Assembly: GCA_041918175.1 (NCBI GenBank)
Contig: JAYRWE010000024.1
Location: 25,551-89,550, forward strand
Origin: JABWAN01 sp041918175
Lineage (GTDB): Bacteria > Zhuqueibacterota > Zhuqueibacteria > Zhuqueibacterales > Zhuqueibacteraceae
Direction: 5' to 3'
DNA length: 64,000 nucleotides
Position 1 is the first letter of the stretch. Every line of letters begins with the position of its first letter. Of this stretch, positions 35,284 through 43,580 are shown piece after piece. A program made the translations under genes and the position numbers. The notes under the pieces were generated by a model. That model was not told where the DNA came from, ran no database searches, and was given only the letters and a program-made list of their open reading frames with translations.

Positions 35284-35547
35284 TCAAAACCTTGGAATGT
35301 GCAACAATCGGCGTTTCCCATGAAAGATCAAAACGATTTGTACCTTCCTCAATTTTGGCCGCAGCCAATAAATAATGCGATAGTTGCCGTGCAACAACTC
35401 ACGCAAGTTACGCATCTCGAACTCGGGCACGATTCTGCCAAGAACGGGACTATGACGCAGTATTTCGACGCGACGCAAAATTTCATGGCGAAGGTTTTCT
35501 GCGGCAATGGGTTTGTCCGCAGCGATATAGTCGATGATTTGCCGCAA
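35284..35547 (-). CDS. ParE/RelE-type toxin
   Basis: An 87-residue core (RQIIDYIAADKPIAAENLRH ... NLRELLHGNYRIIYWL ... VQIVLIFHGKRRLLH), the typical ParE fold. The frame is open upstream (EWTLRARRSL, the normal ParE N-terminus) but contains no ATG/GTG/TTG before TTG 35547, so the true start may be non-canonical within the end of the antitoxin gene. ParE toxins poison gyrase; RelE relatives cleave mRNA. The partner is the Phd-like gene upstream. Confidence 0.75.
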   Translation of the reverse strand: MRQIIDYIAADKPIAAENLRHEILRRVEILRHSPVLGRIVPEFEMRNLRELLHGNYRIIYWLRPKLRKVQIVLIFHGKRRLLHIPRF

Positions 35548-35561
35548 TGAGCGCCGAGCTC

Positions 35562-35891
35562 TTAGCGTCCATTCAAGCGCGTATTCCTCTTTGTCGCTTG
35601 TTTGATCCAGCCTTTCGACTCCTTTACGATTTGTTCGTGGGAAACCACATCTCCACGTTCCGCCTCGGCCATAGAAGCTCGCACACTTTCGCGAAAGCCG
35701 GCAAGCGCTAGCAAGCGCTCGTATTCCGCAATATCCATCAAAACACCCGCAGCTTCACCTTTGTTCGTCAAGAAAAGAGGTCTTTGATTGCGGCGTACTT
35801 TGCTAAGAAGCTTTACGGCTTCATTGCCAAACGAGCCAATCGGGCAAATATCTTCTGAAGGAAGCATATGCGTCATAATCATTTTCTCCAT
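35562..35891 (-). CDS. Phd/YefM-type antitoxin
   Basis: A 109-residue protein. GSFGNEAVKLLSKVRRNQRP with FLTNKGEAAGVLMDIAEYERL is the standard Phd/YefM DNA-binding fold, followed by an acidic toxin-binding tail. Its ATG overlaps the lipA stop (TGATG), so it is translationally coupled to lipA; another ATG at 35876 is possible. It neutralises the ParE-like toxin downstream and represses the operon in known systems. Confidence 0.78.
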   Translation of the reverse strand: MEKMIMTHMLPSEDICPIGSFGNEAVKLLSKVRRNQRPLFLTNKGEAAGVLMDIAEYERLLALAGFRESVRASMAEAERGDVVSHEQIVKESKGWIKQATKRNTRLNGR

Positions 35892-36808
35892 CAATGTTGA
35901 AGCTGAAACCGCGCCTGCTCATCCGCGTGATATGAGCTGCGCACGAGCGGGCCGGATTCGACATGCCGAAAACCGAGCACGGAACCAAAGCTTTTGTATT
36001 CTGCAAATTCCGCGGGCGGAACAAAGCGCTCGACCGGCAAATGTTGCGGCGTAGGTTGCAAATATTGCCCAATGGTAGCGATGTCCAAACCTACTTTACT
36101 CAAATCGCTCAACAACACTTCGACTTCATCTTTTCTTTCGCCCAAGCCGAGCATGAAGCCCGATTTCGTGGTTGCCCCGTGTAGTTTCGCGCGTTGCAAG
36201 AGTTCGAGTGATTGCTCATAATTCGCTTGCGGCCGCACGCGACGATATAGGCGAGGCACGGTCTCGACATTGTGGTTCAAGATTTCCGGCTCGGCTTCGA
36301 GCACAGTCATGAGTGCAGCTTCGTTGCCTTTGAAATCGGGAATGAGCACTTCGATGGTGCAATCAAACACGCGCTTGCGAATTTCGTGAATGCTTGCGGC
36401 GAAGATCGAAGCACCGCCGTCGGGCAATTCATCGCGATTGACAGAGGTGAGCACGATATGGCGCAGATTGAGATGCGCTATCGCGTCAGCGAGTCGTCGG
36501 GGTTCATCCAAGTCCAAACTCGTTGGGCGCCCTGTCTTCACCGCGCAAAAGCCGCAACTGCGCGTGCATATATCGCCGAGAATCATGAACGTTGCGCTGC
36601 GACGACTCCAGCAATCCGCGATATTCGGGCAGCGCGCCTCTTCGCAAACCGTGTGCAAACGATGTTGATCCACGAGACGTTTGATCTCGCTATAACCTTC
36701 GCCGCCGGGCAGTTTGACCTTTAGCCAATCGGGGCGGCGCGCGGCGCGAAGCGGTGAAGATTGTTGTTCGAGAATGGGAAGGGTGATATTCATTTTGGTT
36801 GAAGTCAT
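35891..36808 (-). CDS. lipA: Lipoyl synthase
   Basis: A 305-residue radical-SAM enzyme inserting two sulfurs into octanoyl groups on E2 and H proteins. Both iron-sulfur motifs are present: auxiliary cluster C55-C60-C66 (VCEEARCPNIADC) and radical SAM C81-C85-C88 (CTRSCGFC). The C-terminal GPLVRSSYHADEQ supplies the conserved Ser ligand. It lies downstream of the E2 gene (37108), whose product it would lipoylate, with one small gene between. The last 27 codons are recoded relative to the displaced copy at 35179-35265. Confidence 0.95.
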   Translation of the reverse strand: MTSTKMNITLPILEQQSSPLRAARRPDWLKVKLPGGEGYSEIKRLVDQHRLHTVCEEARCPNIADCWSRRSATFMILGDICTRSCGFCAVKTGRPTSLDLDEPRRLADAIAHLNLRHIVLTSVNRDELPDGGASIFAASIHEIRKRVFDCTIEVLIPDFKGNEAALMTVLEAEPEILNHNVETVPRLYRRVRPQANYEQSLELLQRAKLHGATTKSGFMLGLGERKDEVEVLLSDLSKVGLDIATIGQYLQPTPQHLPVERFVPPAEFAEYKSFGSVLGFRHVESGPLVRSSYHADEQARFQLQH

Positions 36809-37077
36809 TTTTTCACGGCAGCGCGTTTGCGCTTCGTTTTCATCTTTTCGATCACGGCTTTCGGCAAAACCATTAGAACAAAACGATCAGCCGAATACAA
36901 GTAATCTTCTCCACTCTCGTCGATAACGCGAAGGTCGCCATCCACTGTCGCAGTATCATCGGACAGAACTTTATAAATCTTAAACAACTCCAGCGAAGCG
37001 GGATAGCGGGAATTGTCAACGCAAACCGCAAACTTCGGCGTGTCGTTCCGTTTTCGTTTCGTGGTTTTTGTTTTCAA
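36805..37077 (-). CDS. Small basic protein of unknown function
   Basis: A 90-residue protein with Lys/Arg-rich ends and a compact middle (FAVCVDNSRYPASLELFKIY ... DLRVIDESGEDYLYSADRF). Its stop overlaps the lipA start (ATGA). The pattern resembles short ORFs found scattered in many genomes, perhaps TA-related, but no family is assigned. Confidence 0.6.
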   Translation of the reverse strand: MKTKTTKRKRNDTPKFAVCVDNSRYPASLELFKIYKVLSDDTATVDGDLRVIDESGEDYLYSADRFVLMVLPKAVIEKMKTKRKRAAVKK

Positions 37078-37107
37078 TCCTCCACCTTCAATCTTCTATC
37101 CTCATTG

Positions 37108-38430
37108 CTACCTCGGTGGCTCGAACGCTTCAAGATACTCCACCACTCTCTGCAAGAACTGCCCGCCGTAAGCTCCGTCGATGATGCGATGATCATACGA
37201 GAGCGAGAGATAAACAATGTCGCGAATCGCGATGCCGTCGCCGACCACCACCGGCGTCTTCTTGATCGCACCGATGCCGAGAATGGCGACTTGCGGTTGG
37301 TTGATCACCGGAATGCCGAAAAGATTGCCGAAGCTGCCCATGTTCGTAATGCTAAATGTGCCGCCTTGCACTTCGTCGGGCTTGAGCTGCTTGTTGCGCG
37401 CGCGATGCGCGATGTCGTTCGTGGCGCGCGCGAGGCCGACCATGTTGAGCGCATCCGCGCTTTTAATTACGGGCACGATCAATCCGTTTTCGAGCGCAAC
37501 AGCAATGCCGATATTGATGAACTTCTTGAACACAATGTTGGCGCCGTCGAGGCTCGCGTTGATCATCGGAAAATCCTTGAGCGCGCGCACGGTCACGTCG
37601 ATGAAGAACGGTGTATAGGTGAGCTTCGTGCCTTCGCGTTTTTCGAATTCGTTTTTCACGCGCTCGCGATATTGCACAATCTTGGTCATGTCGCACGTCG
37701 AGACCGAATACACATGCGGCGAGGTTTGCTTGCTCATCACCATATGCTCTGCGATGCGACGGCGCATGTTGTCCATGGGCACGATCTCAACGCGATCTTG
37801 ATCATACACCACGGTCGGTGCAGCCACAGGCGCAGCGGGTTTCGAAGCGACGGCAGGTGCCGCAGGCGTCGAGGGCGCAACCGGAGCCGCAGCAGGCTTG
37901 GGCGCAGTGCGCTGTTTAAGATAGGCCATGATATCGTTCTTTGACACGCGACCCCCCATACCGGTGCCGGGGATCGCGGCCAACTCTGCGTTCGAGATCT
38001 TTTCTTCTTTCGCAATCGCGCGCACGAGCGGCGAATAGAAACGATCATCCTCTTGCGCGACGACTTGCGGCATTGCTGCCGGAGCCGCAACGATTGCAGG
38101 AGCCGTTGATGCAGGAGTCGAAGGCTTGGCTTCTTCTTTGGGTGCGGTCATGGTCGCAGGAGCGGAAGCCGCTTTGCCATTTGCCACGGCCTCGGTATCA
38201 ATGCGCGCGATGGGCGTGCCGACATTCACGGTCTTGCCTTCTTCCACCAAAATTTCCGTGATTACGCCCGAAACCGGCGCGGGAATTTCGGAGTCAACTT
38301 TGTCCGTGCTGATTTCGAGAATCGTTTCGTCGCGTTCAATCTTGTCGCCGGCTTTCTTCAGCCATTTGAGAATCGTACCTTCAGCAATGCTCTCGCCCAT
38401 TTGCGGCATCGCCATATCGATTTTTGCCAT
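37108..38430 (-). CDS. 2-oxoacid dehydrogenase dihydrolipoamide acyltransferase (E2)
   Basis: A 440-residue E2. The N-terminal lipoyl domain carries EISTDKVDSEI with lipoyl Lys44. An Ala/Pro linker, a peripheral subunit-binding domain (about 128-165, SPLVRAIAKEEKISNAEL ... GTGMGGRVSKNDI), another linker and a catalytic domain with DHRIIDGAYG (His near 414) follow. The acyl group (succinyl, branched-chain or pyruvate-derived) cannot be decided. No E1 or E3 is adjacent. It is in the same direction as lipA. Confidence 0.92.
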   Translation of the reverse strand: MAKIDMAMPQMGESIAEGTILKWLKKAGDKIERDETILEISTDKVDSEIPAPVSGVITEILVEEGKTVNVGTPIARIDTEAVANGKAASAPATMTAPKEEAKPSTPASTAPAIVAAPAAMPQVVAQEDDRFYSPLVRAIAKEEKISNAELAAIPGTGMGGRVSKNDIMAYLKQRTAPKPAAAPVAPSTPAAPAVASKPAAPVAAPTVVYDQDRVEIVPMDNMRRRIAEHMVMSKQTSPHVYSVSTCDMTKIVQYRERVKNEFEKREGTKLTYTPFFIDVTVRALKDFPMINASLDGANIVFKKFINIGIAVALENGLIVPVIKSADALNMVGLARATNDIAHRARNKQLKPDEVQGGTFSITNMGSFGNLFGIPVINQPQVAILGIGAIKKTPVVVGDGIAIRDIVYLSLSYDHRIIDGAYGGQFLQRVVEYLEAFEPPR

Positions 38431-38480
38431 GTTGCTTTCCTTGTGTGGTTTATCGTGAGAGGATGTTTTGCTTTGAAAAG

Positions 38481-38888
38481 TTATTTGACGAAATAGATAT
38501 AGGCGTCGTCAACCGAGACATGATCAAGCCAATAATCTCTCAGCCTTTCTCCCGCCAAATTGCTGCGATATTTTTTCGCATAAGCGCGTAATGCCTTGAT
38601 CAAGGGTTTCTTCGTATCAAGCGCCAAAACTTCGGGCAATCTCAAGTGTGCAATTTGCTCGGGTTCCTGTGCCATGGTCTCGCGTATTTTCCGGTAAGAT
38701 TTCAACGGCCCGTGCCTATCCTGCCAAGGGGAAGAGAGCACAAGCCGCCACTCATTATGCTCTATCGTCCACAACCAAAATGCCGCGACGACTCTAAAAT
38801 CCGTTTGTGCAAGACGCTGTAACAAACTTTTTCCCGCGGCGATTTTTTCTCTTTCCAAAACGTCTTTTACCAATATTTCTTGAGCCAT
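38481..38888 (-). CDS. Protein of unknown function paired with HEPN gene
   Basis: A 135-residue protein (MAQEILVKDVLEREKIAAGK ... VVAAFWLWTIEHNEWRLVLSS ...). It begins 22 nt before the end of the HEPN frame upstream, so the two are coupled. Similar small proteins follow HEPN genes elsewhere, in TA-like pairs; this is from memory and not tested. No catalytic motif visible. Confidence 0.6.
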   Translation of the reverse strand: MAQEILVKDVLEREKIAAGKSLLQRLAQTDFRVVAAFWLWTIEHNEWRLVLSSPWQDRHGPLKSYRKIRETMAQEPEQIAHLRLPEVLALDTKKPLIKALRAYAKKYRSNLAGERLRDYWLDHVSVDDAYIYFVK

Positions 38889-39278
38889 GCCAATACTCCA
38901 TGGTTGCTAGCAATAATCGCGGTCAAAAGATTGGAAGCTGTTTCAACACTTTGCCATTCATAGCGCGAGGTTTCGCTCCAAGAGCGCACGAGCGACCAGT
39001 ATTCAGCAAAAATGTCATCGGAAGTTAGAGCAGCTTCCAGTTCTTTTTCCAATTTAGCCACTCGAACCAATTTGGTCAAGTCATGTGTGGCTCTCCACGA
39101 CGCGAGATTTTTCTGGAAACTCGAATCGCTGCGTCTGTTTTGCAATGCATGCCTTCAACGCGCATTCAACCGCATAGCCCGCCAGGTAATAGGCGCCTTC
39201 GTAGCATTTTTTTTCTAATAAAACACTGGCTTCTTTAATGCGCAGTTTTGCCAACCGCTGAAAATCAAACCGATTCAT
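38867..39278 (-). pseudogene. Frameshifted HEPN-domain gene
   Basis: The first frame (39278-39081) gives a HEPN start (MNRFDFQRLAKLRIKEASVL, AYYLAGYAVECALKACIAK) and stops after RVVESHT. The overlapping second frame continues with THDLTKLVRVAKLEKEL ... WSETSRYEW to 38867, the expected second half. A single-base change near 39083-39095 (CACACATGAC) separates them. HEPN proteins are usually RNases or their partners. It is either a recently inactivated gene or a sequencing error. Confidence 0.72.
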
Positions 39279-39296
39279 CCACCCTCCGAACTTTAG

Positions 39297-39926
39297 TTAC
39301 TGCATCTTCCAACTCACCGCCAAGCCGTCGCGCACGGGTAATATTACGGTCCACAGATTTGTCGCGCTGAACGCCGCGCGATTGTATTCCACCACGCCAC
39401 GTGTGGTCGCATCGGGTTTGGCATTGAGCACGCGACCATGAAAGAGCGCATTGTCCGTGATCAACAATCCGCCCGCGCGCAGTTTCGTCTCGGCAAGTTC
39501 CAATGCGGCGGGATAAAATTCTTTATCAACATCGCAGAAGATGAGGTCGAACGGACCTTCCGTCTTCGATAAAATTTTCAGAGCATCGCCGATTTTGAGT
39601 TCGACTTTCGGAAGCAAGCCCGCAACTTTGAGATAATCTTCCGCGAGATCGACATTGTTCTGCGAGGCTTCGGTGCAAATAACTTTGCCGTCCTCAGGCA
39701 GAGCCATCGCGATCCAAAACGCGGAATAACCGAAGCCCGAACCCATTTCAAACACGCGCCGCGCGCCCGTGATTTTCACATATTGATAGAGCACGCGCCC
39801 CACTTGCGGCCCGATGATGGGAAAGTCGCGCTCCTTTGCGAAGCGCTCCATCTCGATGAGCTTCGCATGGCGCTCGGGCAAGAGCGAATCGAGGTAGCGG
39901 TTGATGTCGGGGTGGAGGAGATCCAT
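39297..39926 (-). CDS. SAM-dependent O-methyltransferase (caffeoyl-CoA OMT-like)
   Basis: A 209-residue methyltransferase. The SAM motif is VFEMGSGFGYSAFWIA (about 59-74), ICTEASQNNVDLA follows, and LIFCDVDKEFYPAALELA supplies the metal-binding Asp, with LLITDNALFHGRV next; this is the order of PF01596. The substrate is unknown: a small catechol-like molecule or unknown metabolite. Likely monocistronic. Confidence 0.85.
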   Translation of the reverse strand: MDLLHPDINRYLDSLLPERHAKLIEMERFAKERDFPIIGPQVGRVLYQYVKITGARRVFEMGSGFGYSAFWIAMALPEDGKVICTEASQNNVDLAEDYLKVAGLLPKVELKIGDALKILSKTEGPFDLIFCDVDKEFYPAALELAETKLRAGGLLITDNALFHGRVLNAKPDATTRGVVEYNRAAFSATNLWTVILPVRDGLAVSWKMQ

Positions 39927-39952
39927 GGGCAGTGTTTAAGTTCGTGCTCTTA

Positions 39953-40588
39953 TTAACGATTATCAAAACACTCAACCCAAAGTTCTTTACTATCTCTGAG
40001 CACACCAAATTCAAAACAAGCTGGTTTTGCCGAACAATCAGAATAGAGCGGCCGATTGAAGCAAAATGTACCTGGATTTAGAAAACAGTATTTTTCCATA
40101 GCGCGAAACTGCTTGCCACTTGCGGACCAACCTCGGTTGAGGTCACGACGCTGCACAAAAACATTTGCCTCAATGCCGTCAACTGCGCCGCCAAGAGAAT
40201 GTGCGATGAAATGGCCTTTGTCCCAACGCTTGCCAAAATACAACTCAGTGCGACCGATCCAGCCGCGCAACCGATTATCATCGCGTTCTCTTTTTGAGGG
40301 TGCCGAGCGCCCGAGCACGGCTACCAATCTAGCCTCGGCTTTGTCATCACGCGGAGCCACACCTTTAGCCGTTAGCGTGGCGTAGTCATCGAAAATATAT
40401 TCGAACGAGCCGTGCGTGAAGCAACAAATATCCGTTTGATGTGGAGTCAGGTCTTGATAAATTTCGCACCACCGATACGGAAGCTCTTCCTGCAAAAAGG
40501 CAATAGTGTCTTCGATGAACTGTGTGTCAAATTTCGCCAATAACGTTTCGTATTTGATACGACCTTCACACAGGTAGGCTTCTGCCAT
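39953..40588 (-). CDS. DNA/RNA non-specific endonuclease-like protein
   Basis: A 211-residue protein. The C-terminal half has DKGHFIAHSLGGAVDG (about 121-136), equivalent to the DRGH motif with the general-base His, then ANVFVQRRDLNRG with the metal-binding Asn and GKQFRAMEKYC, matching the NUC1/beta-beta-alpha-Me nuclease order. There is no signal peptide. The N-terminal half is unassigned and rich in aromatic residues. It may be a defence or toxin nuclease; no immunity protein is obvious next to it. Confidence 0.7.
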   Translation of the reverse strand: MAEAYLCEGRIKYETLLAKFDTQFIEDTIAFLQEELPYRWCEIYQDLTPHQTDICCFTHGSFEYIFDDYATLTAKGVAPRDDKAEARLVAVLGRSAPSKRERDDNRLRGWIGRTELYFGKRWDKGHFIAHSLGGAVDGIEANVFVQRRDLNRGWSASGKQFRAMEKYCFLNPGTFCFNRPLYSDCSAKPACFEFGVLRDSKELWVECFDNR

Positions 40589-40773
40589 GGTACTCGCACT
40601 CCTCGCAGGTTAAAGCGATCACCGTGTACTAGACTCCAAAACATATTCATGACTAATGCGAGCTTTGTCCGAGAAGTGAATCGCAGGGCAATCGTCTTTT
40701 GGGTGTCGCAGCCGCGCAATTTTTCGATAATCGCATTGCACGACATGCTGTTCGCTAATCGGCTTTACCTTCC

Positions 40774-42036
40774 CTACCGATCCACTTCTCCCAACACAAT
40801 ATCAATGCTCCCGATGATCAAAATCATATCCGCGATCATTGCGCCGCGGCTGATTTCGTCGAGCAAGCTCACATGCACGAAGCACGAGGAGCGGCAGCGC
40901 ACGCGGTCGGGAATGTCCGTGCCGTTGGAGCGGAGATAGAAACCGATTTCGCCGCGGGGAGCTTCGCTGCGCGAGTAGCATTCGGCGCCGGCGGGTGGGC
41001 GCATGCGGCGCGGAATGCCTTCTTTCACATCGCCTTGTTCCGGGCATTGCGCAAGCGCTTGCCGCAAAATTTTCACGGACTGTTCGATCTCTTTGATGCG
41101 CACATAATAACGATCAAACACAGACCCAACCGGGCCATACATGCCTTCGCCTACCGGCACCTCAAACTCGAATTGCGGATAGAGCGAGTACGGCTCGTCT
41201 TTGCGCACATCCCATTTGATGCCGCTGCCGCGCAGCACCGGGCCGGTTGCGCCGCAATTGATCGCGACCTCCGGCGGCAAGATACCGACGTCCACGGTGC
41301 GCTTCACGAAGATGTGATTGCCGGTGAGCAGGCGATTGAACTCCTTCATATTACGTTCGAACTCATCGAGAAACGCGCTCGCTTTTTTCAGCCAGCCCGC
41401 AGGCATGTCGCGACTGAGGCCGCCGATCCAAATATAATTATAAAGCAAGCGCGCGCCGGAAATCCATTCAAACAAATCGAGAATACGTTCGCGGTCACGA
41501 AAGGCCCAAAGGAAGGGCGTGACTGCGCCAACGTCGAGGCCGAACGTGCCGATGGCCATGAGATGGCTGGCGATGCGCATGAACTCGCCGCAGATCACGC
41601 GAATGTATTCCACTTTCTTCGGCAACTCTTTCACGCCGAGAAGTTTTTCCGCGGCGAGGCAATAGCCCCAATTCATGCTCATAGCCGCGAGATAATCGAG
41701 ACGGTCGGTGTAGGGAATGACTTCATTCCAGCCGAGATTCTCGCCGTGCTTTTCAAAGTTGCGATGAAGATAGCCGATGTGCGGCGTGACTTTTTTTACG
41801 ATCTCACCGTCGAGCACAAGTTCCAAGCGCAACACACCGTGCGTGGAAGGATGCTGCGGCCCCATTTGCACGATCATGTCTTCGCCGGGAAAGTCTTTGC
41901 TTTGGCGCGCCTGCGACATGACTTCGTAATTGTGCTTTTCAATCGCCGCAGTGGGATCGAGATCGACGACCATTTGGCCTTCGTTTTCGAAGTAATAACG
42001 CTGACGTTTGAAGATGTTGCCGATTGTGCCGAACAT
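40774..42036 (-). CDS. nuoD: NADH-quinone oxidoreductase subunit D (second set)
   Basis: A 420-residue 49-kDa subunit lining the quinone pocket of complex I. Signature stretches are MGPQHPSTHGVLRLEL (about 58-73), GYLHRNFEKHGEN, WGYCLAAEKLLG, GATGPVLRGSG, DVRKDEPY and the C-terminal GEVDR. It is the last gene of the second Nuo set (B-C-I-D), while another D domain exists in NuoCD at 59662. The hydroxylase-like gene cmcI separates it from NuoI. Confidence 0.95.
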   Translation of the reverse strand: MFGTIGNIFKRQRYYFENEGQMVVDLDPTAAIEKHNYEVMSQARQSKDFPGEDMIVQMGPQHPSTHGVLRLELVLDGEIVKKVTPHIGYLHRNFEKHGENLGWNEVIPYTDRLDYLAAMSMNWGYCLAAEKLLGVKELPKKVEYIRVICGEFMRIASHLMAIGTFGLDVGAVTPFLWAFRDRERILDLFEWISGARLLYNYIWIGGLSRDMPAGWLKKASAFLDEFERNMKEFNRLLTGNHIFVKRTVDVGILPPEVAINCGATGPVLRGSGIKWDVRKDEPYSLYPQFEFEVPVGEGMYGPVGSVFDRYYVRIKEIEQSVKILRQALAQCPEQGDVKEGIPRRMRPPAGAECYSRSEAPRGEIGFYLRSNGTDIPDRVRCRSSCFVHVSLLDEISRGAMIADMILIIGSIDIVLGEVDR

Positions 42037-42092
42037 GTTTTGATTCCCTAGGTTAGTGAATCAGCTTTAGATTGTCGTCAACAGATTTGGTT

Positions 42093-42153
42093 ACACACGG
42101 ATCAAAAACACTCACTGCAAAGCTTTTTCTGCGTGCGTTTTTGATCCGTGTGT
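42093..42153. repeat. Inverted-repeat element, family E, copy 1
   Basis: A 61-bp element with perfect 17-bp arms ACACACGGATCAAAAAC and GTTTTTGATCCGTGTGT. A single arm recurs at 63982-63998 at the window edge, where the element presumably continues outside. Confidence 0.8.
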
Positions 42154-42168
42154 AGCTAATAAAAACTT

Positions 42169-42903
42169 TCATCCGCTGGATATTTTTTTCAAATAGCCAT
42201 TCGGATTGAAGCTCATAAAAAATTTTTCGCGCGTTTTATCAACAACAAAAGATTTGTTGTCTTGCAAGAATGCTTCGAGCGCTTCCATTGGACCTGGCCC
42301 ATATTGCGGTGCAACCGGGTGGCCGTTGATGCTCGTGTCTTCCACTACCATGTAACTGCCCGGCGTAACCAACTCACTGTAGATTTTCATCTCTTGCAGC
42401 ACATATGGCATCGAGTGATCCGAGTCGAGCACGGCCATGACGGTTTCGTGGGGCTGAATTGCAGCGCGCACTTGCGCAATGATTTCTGGCGCAATGGTGG
42501 AGCCGAGCAAATAGGTGATGCGTTCGTGCTGCGGCCGTTGCGTGTCCGTTTGAATATCTATCGTAATCACGCGACCGTGCTTCATGAAATCAAACAATGC
42601 AGCGAAGAACAACGCGCTGCCGCCTTTATATGTGCCGCACTCGATGATGACATCGGGCCTGGTTTCGTGGATGATCTCTTGGTAAATCCAAACATCGAGC
42701 GGGCATTTGAGTACGGGAATTCCGAGCCAATGCGTATTGAGCCACGGCCGGGAAGGAGAGTGATAGTAGAGCTTATGAAACTGATTGGAGATGGTGCGCG
42801 CGATGAGCGGGTGAGCGAGAAATTTTTGATGCGCATTGCGGAGCGCATTGAAGGCCCGCTTTTTCAAACCATCCTGAGTTTTGCTAGGCATTTGCTTGCT
42901 CAA
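42169..42903 (-). CDS. Cephalosporin hydroxylase-like (CmcI family) protein
   Basis: A 244-residue Rossmann methyltransferase-fold protein. DVIIECGTYKGGSALFFAAL (about 84-103), VITIDIQ, the acidic VLDSDHSMPYVLQEM and MVVEDTSINGHP match the CmcI/cephalosporin hydroxylase family, which in fact includes SAM-dependent methyltransferases and rhamnosyl O-methyltransferases. Substrate unknown; a surface polysaccharide modification is the usual context. It sits inside the Nuo locus without an obvious functional link. Confidence 0.82.
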   Translation of the reverse strand: MSKQMPSKTQDGLKKRAFNALRNAHQKFLAHPLIARTISNQFHKLYYHSPSRPWLNTHWLGIPVLKCPLDVWIYQEIIHETRPDVIIECGTYKGGSALFFAALFDFMKHGRVITIDIQTDTQRPQHERITYLLGSTIAPEIIAQVRAAIQPHETVMAVLDSDHSMPYVLQEMKIYSELVTPGSYMVVEDTSINGHPVAPQYGPGPMEALEAFLQDNKSFVVDKTREKFFMSFNPNGYLKKISSG

Positions 42904-42936
42904 GCCGAAAGATAGCCACTCTCAAGCATACTCCAA

Positions 42937-43515
42937 TCAATGCGCTGCTGGTTCTGCAGGTGCCGCGACAGGTTTGGGCTTCGGCGGGGCAGCAGCAGCT
43001 TTCGCGGCGCGAGCAGCAGCGGCGGCAGCTTCTTCCGCGGCTTGCTCGGCCAACATTTTCGCGGCGAGTGCTGGCTCATATTTCGAGAAGTGAAAGATGC
43101 CGTTGCTGCGTTCATAAACCGTGGACTCGTATTTGTCCGTCATATACAAACATTCCGTCGGACACACGGTCGTGCACAAATCGCAATAGCAGCATTTGAA
43201 CATATCGATATCGAAACGCACCACGTGCTGGCGAATGGGATTGCCGGTCGAAGCTTTGCCCAGATCTTCGGTGGGCTTGGCTTTCACGCAGTCGATATAA
43301 ATGCAATCCACCGGACAAATGCGCGCGCACTTGAGGCAGCCGATGCAATCATCGACGTTGTTGAAGAGCTGCATCCGCGTGCCCGCGGGCAGATCCGCGC
43401 GCTCGTGTGGAAATTGAATCGTGGTCGCCGGGCGGAAAAGGTGCTTCCACGTTTCGCGCATACCGATGAGAACCGTATAAACGCCGCTATAGATGTTTTT
43501 GAAGTATTGGCTCAT
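42937..43515 (-). CDS. nuoI: NADH-quinone oxidoreductase subunit I (second set) with Ala-rich tail
   Basis: A 192-residue 8Fe ferredoxin subunit carrying electrons towards the quinone. The two cluster motifs are CIGCLKCARICPVDC (about 60-74) and CCYCDLCTTVCPTEC. The N-terminal region YFKNIYSGVYTVLIGMRETW fits NuoI. Residues about 148-192 form an Ala/Lys/Pro-rich tail (LAEQAAEEAAAAAARAAK...) absent from the other NuoI at 46635. It lies upstream of cmcI and downstream of the Rpn nuclease gene. Confidence 0.93.
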   Translation of the reverse strand: MSQYFKNIYSGVYTVLIGMRETWKHLFRPATTIQFPHERADLPAGTRMQLFNNVDDCIGCLKCARICPVDCIYIDCVKAKPTEDLGKASTGNPIRQHVVRFDIDMFKCCYCDLCTTVCPTECLYMTDKYESTVYERSNGIFHFSKYEPALAAKMLAEQAAEEAAAAAARAAKAAAAPPKPKPVAAPAEPAAH

Positions 43516-43580
43516 GCTCCTCGCTCCTTTGGGGGAATCGTACTTTTATGCTCGCGCCGCGTTCAACGTCATTGGGAATA

